Part shown: in pieces, positions 58,455 through 64,000 of the stretch
Layout of the letters: each line of letters starts with the position of its first letter
Numbering within the stretch: the first letter of the stretch is position 1
From: Prunus persica
Taxonomy: Eukaryota > Streptophyta > Magnoliopsida > Rosales > Rosaceae
Assembly: GCF_000346465.2 (NCBI RefSeq)
Contig: NC_034009.1
Coordinates: forward strand, 21,000,100-21,064,099
Direction: 5' to 3'
DNA: 64,000 nucleotides
Program-made: the position numbers and the translations under genes
The notes under the pieces: generated by a model
Told to the model about the DNA's origin: nothing
Databases searched by the model: none
Seen by the model: the letters and a program-made list of their open reading frames with translations, nothing else

Positions 58455-60317
58455 TGACCGAAAGAAAAATGATCCATTAACAGATTGAATTTCATCCTAC
58501 TAGCTAGTGATGAGTGAAAGAAAAAACCGTTAGATAGAATCATGGAAAATTGATTTGCCATTATCAGAATTCAAATACAAGATAGCAAAGCTAGATATGA
58601 TGGAAAACAAGATTATTGCTTATTTTAATGAACACCCTTTGCCTTTGTAATAAAATACTTATTTTTTGTGTGATGCAGATAAAATTCTATTTTGAAAACA
58701 TCTTCCGACAAATTAAAGCATCAACGTAATCTTGCTGGCAATCTTGTGATGGGAGAAAAGATAGGTGCATAATTTTTTCTTGTATGAATTTAAGTAATGA
58801 TTCCCATCTGATTTGGTATAGATTGATAGGTATGTTTTTCTGTTTGAATAATCAGAAAATTTTCAAAATAGGGATTTGGGTGGAGATTCCTTATCACCAA
58901 ATCACCATCATTAAGAAAATGGAAAAGAATGAATGGGGTAGGTTGTTTGCTTTGGGAAAAGCTTGTGCCTTGACAGTGATTTTGCACCTTCAAGAAGCCT
59001 TTTTGAACTCTGCAATAGAGATGTTGACCCTATCAACCTTTGACATTATTAACCAACCTCATTAAATTATTTGAATTTCAAAATTTTTTTTACTTTTTCC
59101 AATAAAAAAATCTGGGGAATTGGCTCGTGAAGGTTTTGCCTTAATCAAATGTTAAGTTACAATTTTTATAATTTCAAAGGATATCATTCTCTCCCTCTTT
59201 CTATGTCTCCTTCTGTTTGGCGAGTCATTACTTAGTTTCTTACCAGTTTATTTAGTCCCATTATAATGAACACTTATTTTTTATTGTAATTTAAATTTAT
59301 TTCTTATTTTATTTAAGGTTAACACATATTCTTTGTACTTCTTTATAAATACCTTCATATTGGAGAAGAATACATATATAAAATATCCGATATATATATA
59401 TTCCCATATACTTTGTTTTGCATGGTATAAGAACCTAAGTTTTTTTTGTGACTTGTGCTTTGTTGATGTGAGGTGAGGTTCATTGTAAGAATTGCATCAT
59501 TTAACAATCTCACATACGCACATGAATAAACTGATTATCAGCATTTAATTCGCAAAAGAAAACAATGTACAATATCTAATCTATGGACATTTTTCTATTG
59601 AAATAGGGAAATTTGAACTTAGCTTAATTATGATAGGTGGTTAAGATAGAGATAGATGCATGTGACCTCCCTTGAAAAAGTGGGTAGTCAAAGTTGATGA
59701 TTGCAAACAAAGAGGTCTCGTAATACGATTATGATTTGTTAATGTGAGTCATAGTCTAAATTAATCACATTTCCTCCTTTTTTTAAAAAAAAAATTCACA
59801 AACTTAGACTGCGTTTCACCATTTAGAAAACATCCCACCCAATCCCATTAATGTCACTGTCTACATAATTGAAACCAACATGTTACAAACGACTGATCAA
59901 TATTTTACATATTTGTCATTTAAAGAGAGTGGTTGAGTTGGTAAGGATCATTTTCTTCGCTATTAAGGCTTAAGTTTGAGTTTTGTTGTCGACAATTCCT
60001 TTTTATGGATAATATGTAAACTAAAAAAGGGGCTAGATCTCCTCTATAAGTCCTCAAAGAGGCCTTGATATGCACTAGCCTTGAGATGGGGTAGCCTCAC
60101 CTTCCTCTAAACTTTTTCAAATCAAACAAAAAAGTGATGCTATTTCCACCTCTGTCTTATTTCCTCATCCACCTTATCTTCCCACCAAATTTGAAAAAAC
60201 ACAATCCTATCTTTCCACCCACCATTATTCCTAAAATACCCTTTAATAATTAATTCAAGCAAATTCTCTTTGATAATCATTATTATTCTCTTTGAAATAA
60301 GACGGGGGTGTAGATAA
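58455..60317. other. AT-rich intergenic DNA, nothing recognised
   Basis: The frames at 58784-59065 on both strands have no protein character. No repeat pair was delimited. Confidence 0.5.
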
Positions 60318-61213
60318 GGGAAATTTGCATATATACTACCTAAACTATTAGGCATGTGTGCCATTACCGCTTGATTTTTTATTTTTTATTTTTAGCCACT
60401 TGAACTTTGTAAAGTATTACAATCCACCACCTATGTCTAACTCCGTTAAAATTTTCGTTAAGTTTAAGTGCATTTTCTTCTATTCCTTATAACTAAAAAT
60501 AAATGTAAAACACATATTTAAAAATAATAAAAAGATGTTATAACTTCATAGATTGTGAATTCTATGGGCCAAATACTCTCTTTCCCCCTCCATCTAGCGA
60601 GTTCACAAAATTTCACATCAAATGCTAGAAGTTGAATTTTATAACTTCATCATAGTTTTGGGAAGGAATCAGTTGCCTTCCAATTACATACTAGTCTTAC
60701 TAAATATCCCTAAATGGTCATAAACATCTACCATTGGCAAACAAGTTCTACAACAAGTGCAGTCCCTATGATGAACATGCCTATAACAAACTGCAAGTTA
60801 ATAAATAAATAAAACATAAAAATAACCAAGTAGTTAAGTTTTTCCCATTTTAACATATATATCCGTAGTAATACACTATACATGATCATAATGTTTCATG
60901 TACATTTAATTTCACACATGCAAATAACGAACAAAACCTATAGTCTTTCACAACTATCTTCATAAACCAAATAACAATGACTAGGAGCTGCTCCTTTTTG
61001 TGTTACAAATAAGCAATGTTTTATATTTTGTTTGGTTAGTTATAAGGAATGGACAAAAATACCCTTAAATTTAATGGAAATTTTAACAAAGTCAGTTATA
61101 TGTGGTCGATTGTAACACTTTACAACGTTCAAGTGGTTAAAAATAAAAAATAAAAATTTATATGGTAATGACGCACATGCCTAAAAATTCAGATAATATT
61201 TATATAAATTCCC
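60318..61213. mobile_element. MULE-type foldback element (copy B)
   Basis: The ends GGGAAATTTGCATATATACT and, reverse-complemented, GGGGAATTTATATAAATATT form inverted repeats with the internal words GGCATGTGTGCCATTACC and CTTTGTAAAGTATTACAAT of copy A. A clear target duplication was not found. The centre (about 60560-60830) differs from that of copy A. Confidence 0.78.
60560..60830 (-). other. Possible captured exon in copy B
   Basis: On the minus strand CTTGCAG (about 60796) is followed by a hydrophobic open stretch FVIGMFIIGTALVVELVCQW and a donor-like ATG|GTAGATG (about 60732). It resembles a membrane-segment exon of an unidentified gene. Confidence 0.3.
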
Positions 61214-61500
61214 CTTTGAAAAAAAGCCCAAAAAACAAGCAACACATGTAAATAACCTTTTTAAAATCTTATTAGAAAGAGGTAGGTGGGGACATGATTA
61301 GGAGTATGCTTGAGTACTATTAATTCAAAGATTATCAATGAATCTTAAACCATGCAAACTTCTAGATTTGGTGTCGTTTTCATCCCACTGTAGAAGATGG
61401 GAAAGTCCATGTTTTATGCCACAAATCCCGGTAGCATTTTGGTGTGAAAGTCTGAGGCCAAGGAAACACCCTATGGGCATGGTCAAACTATATGTAATTC

Positions 61501-61555
61501 AAAATAATAATAATAATAATAAAATAATAGTAATAATAATAATAATAATAATCTT
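61501..61555. repeat. (AAT)n microsatellite
   Basis: Two runs of AAT repeats separated by a few bases. Confidence 0.9.
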
Positions 61556-61596
61556 CTATTTAATTTGATAGTGAAAGAAATTACTATATATATATA

Positions 61597-61745
61597 GGGG
61601 TGTTGCTATTTGAACCACATTTACTTACCACCTTTTTAATATATATGGGTCCTACATACACTAGTTGGGCTTACCTTTATTAGTGAAATGATCAATAAGA
61701 TGGTCAGTAAATGTAGTACATTTTCTTTGAATGGTCCCATAAATA
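61597..61745. repeat. Small inverted-repeat (MITE-like) sequence
   Basis: ACATTTACTTACCACCTTTT pairs with the reverse complement of 'aagatggtcagtaaatgt' about 80 bp later. No target duplication was established. Confidence 0.4.
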
Positions 61746-61809
61746 GATTTATTTAGAAAGAAAAAAAAATCCTTATATTTTAAGTTTTCATAATTATCAT
61801 ATTATTTAA

Positions 61810-62400
61810 AGGTAGTGATATGTTATTAGGTTAATCAAGTAGAATTGAAATCGATCACACCAGTGATTTCTAGTTCGGCGTGTTTTTGTGCAGAAGGTGG
61901 TTTTGGGCGGGTTTCTTAGTCTAGTTTGATTAAGAGTTAATTTCCTATTCTTTGTAACATTGTATTAAAGTCCTATGTTCTAGAAATATGCATGTTAGTG
62001 TTAGGGTTTTCTCTAAGAGTTTCAAAACGAGTGCAAGAGAGAAAACAAGGGCATCAAATTTGGTTTGAGCCAAGGTGAGAGAAAAGAGAGTTAGGGTTTG
62101 TTAGAGAGCAAAGGGGGTTCTTTATTGTAACTGAATGGGTTCTTTCATACTAGTGAATTTCTCGGGAATCACCAAGAGAACATAGGCACAACGCCGAACC
62201 TCTATAAATTCTTGTGTTCTTTGTGCGTGTGATCAGTTGGTGTGTGATTTATCTTTGCATGGCTTATGTGTGGTAGTTACATAGTCCATCAACGACAAGG
62301 TCTTAAAGTGTTTTTGCACAACAAAACTCCCATGACACCTTGGTAGTGTGTATTTGAGAGAAACCTCCCTCCTTTTTGTACTTTAAACCATCACTTATAT
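61810..62400 (+). other. Possible solo LTR (not delimited)
   Basis: The stretch carries LTR-like features: a leader with purine-rich 'agagagaaaacaaggg', 'gttctttattgtaactgaat' and 'gccgaacctctataaattct' near its end. GGTAG occurs at both possible borders (61811 and about 62342), but the sequence between does not end in CA, so the borders are unsafe. Confidence 0.3.
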
Positions 62401-64000
62401 TAATAAATAAAAAAATTTAAAATTTCAATAATGAACCCCTTCAGCAACTCCCTTGAATCCTCGATAATGCACTCAACTGACTCATATTAGGACTTGCACT
62501 TTGGTAATTTAGCCAAATAAAAAACGTTTAGCCATATAAATATGCTCAAATAATATTTTTTTTTTATAAATAATAAAAAATCAGAATGATAATCAAATGG
62601 CCAAAACAAAATTTCACTTTTTGTTTTTGTTTTTAAGAAGTTGTACATATAATTTTAAATAAATAAATAATCCGTGTTGTGCGTATACAAGCCACTCACA
62701 AATTCACAATGATAAAGCATTCCAAGGAGACATTCGGTTTTACTTTTACTACTCAAGAGTTAAGAAATATATTTACGGTAAATGGTAACAAATTCATATT
62801 TATAATAGACAAGGACATATTATTCATTCATATTACACTTGTAGTAGTACTTACTTGGGAGATTCACTATTATACCTAATATGGGGGCCAAAATTATAAA
62901 AATACCCTATATAAAATGGACTTTAGAAACACACCCAAAGCCCATTTACAACATAACAAAAAAGCTTTTAACTTCTTATAAATTACAAAACTGCCATCAA
63001 TTTCTTAAAACAAGCCCAACCCCAAAATCTCATAAAAATACCCAAAGCACTCAATAGGGCATCAAAGTAATTTAATAATTAATATTAAATTCAATAAGGC
63101 CAGCTATCATTTTTTGGGTTTTTTTTGGGTTTGTTTATAGGAATTCAATTGTGTAGGGTTTATTTATAATATTAGTGCTAGAAATGGGTATATCACTAAA
63201 TATCTCTACTTACTTCTGTACTCACAAATAGGCGCCAAGCTACCACTACTAGTAAAGAAGAAAAAAACCATGCCATGGAGTAAGTACTACTACTAGTACT
63301 TATCTTGCCTACTTAATAAGAAAAAATGAATTTATAAGTTAATATTACACAACATAATGGAAAATATAAGTACATCAAATATTAAAGTTCAGGTAAAAAT
63401 CATGAATTAGAATTGTAAAATTAGAGTATCTCACATCACTCCAATGGAATTGTCAAAGCTGATGTGGAATGAGTTACTTTTGACATCTTAAAAGTAAGAT
63501 GTTAATTGAATATTTTATTATTTTTTAAAGACAGTTGACTGTTGCTTTCATTTATTATTTTTCTTCTTTATCTTAAATGATTTGACCTATCGGGTTGAGT
63601 GTAAAACTGTGTAAATGTCAAATTACCACATCAGCCATCAAATTTAAATTTGATGTTTGGTATTTGACATCTCTCTTAGAGATGTTCTTAAGGGGTCAAA
63701 ATATATCAAATACATATGCATCTGGGAGTTACAATGTCATTTTCCATAATTAATAAGACAAGTTAATATTACAATATCATTTTTCGTAATTGTAAAATTA
63801 GGGGGTCATTCTCATACGGTCTTGAAATGCCACAGATGTCGGAATGTGAACCTAATAACGCATCCATTTAACCAAGGAATCCCATAAAGACCAACAACGA
63901 GACAGGCACACATTACACTTATTCCAGCAGTTTGATCAGATTGCCATTTAGCAAATCTACCATAGAAAAGCCAATCATGTTTTTCATTACAAACTTTTTT
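62401..64000. other. AT-rich intergenic DNA with MITE-like stretch
   Basis: 62880-63200 is a repeat-like segment ('aaaataccctatataaaatgg ... gggtttgtttatagg') similar to part of 33390-33560. No gene, RNA gene or promoter was recognised up to the window end. Confidence 0.4.

Noticed and set aside
58784..59065. 93-aa plus-strand frame in AT-rich DNA
   Set aside because: No splice context, no recognisable motif, and an overlapping frame on the other strand; likely chance.
61811..62346. Solo LTR with GGTAG duplication
   Set aside because: The GGTAG flanks match, but the enclosed sequence does not end in CA and its length is not supported by a second copy; kept only as a low-confidence region.

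Overview
The window is nuclear DNA of a flowering plant: GT-AG introns, AT-rich non-coding DNA, CT/GA microsatellites, several plant transposon superfamilies and plant-type genes. The nonsense-broken coiled-coil reading frame near 5.4-5.9 kb resembles retroelement-linked predicted proteins I associate with Rosaceae, so I lean towards a woody rosid, without certainty. There are two runs of N (24725-24824 and 29677-29803).

Layout. (1) 1-14.7 kb is nested transposon debris. It holds a PIF/Harbinger-type element (510-3659, TSD TTA) carrying a degraded peroxiredoxin Q copy, LTR-retrotransposon remnants with an intact 3' LTR (8877-9322), a MULE transposase fragment (9.87-10.5 kb), a second PIF/Harbinger element with a broken HARBI1-like transposase (11146-13007), and a small unidentified reverse-strand gene fragment (14.07-14.7 kb). 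(2) 14750-33377 is a single Mutator-like element of about 18.6 kb, bounded by a perfect 9-bp duplication (TAGATTTTA) and inverted repeats. Its left half holds a degenerate DUF1985/Ulp1-protease gene (+). Its right end holds an open MuDR-type transposase of 821-826 aa (-). Between them lie a DTX45-like MATE transporter fragment with introns, an intronless RAD51-paralogue (XRCC3) copy with one frameshift, two hypothetical small ORFs, a 1.15-kb GGAAAATT-type array, a cluster of TCCCGCC motifs and dispersed CAATAT-type repeats. (3) 34001-36250 is a non-autonomous hAT-like element (8-bp TSD GTTCTGAG) in the probable 5' leader intron of the next gene. (4) 36.5-54.2 kb is ordinary gene space: THAL/SAS10-UTP3 (+, 16 coding exons, 667 aa), mitochondrial ribosomal protein mL43 (+, 3 coding exons, 119 aa), and eIF2A (-, 13 coding exons, 517 aa). 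All three reconstruct to complete frames. (5) 54.3-64 kb has no recognisable gene. It holds retroelement-like debris and two related foldback MULE-type elements, one with a perfect 9-bp TSD (57593-58445).

The host genes serve ribosome biogenesis (THAL), mitochondrial translation (mL43) and translation initiation (eIF2A). The most interesting object is the large MULE. It looks like a transposase-encoding element that has gathered pieces of at least two host genes, one by a DNA route with introns kept and one as an intronless copy.
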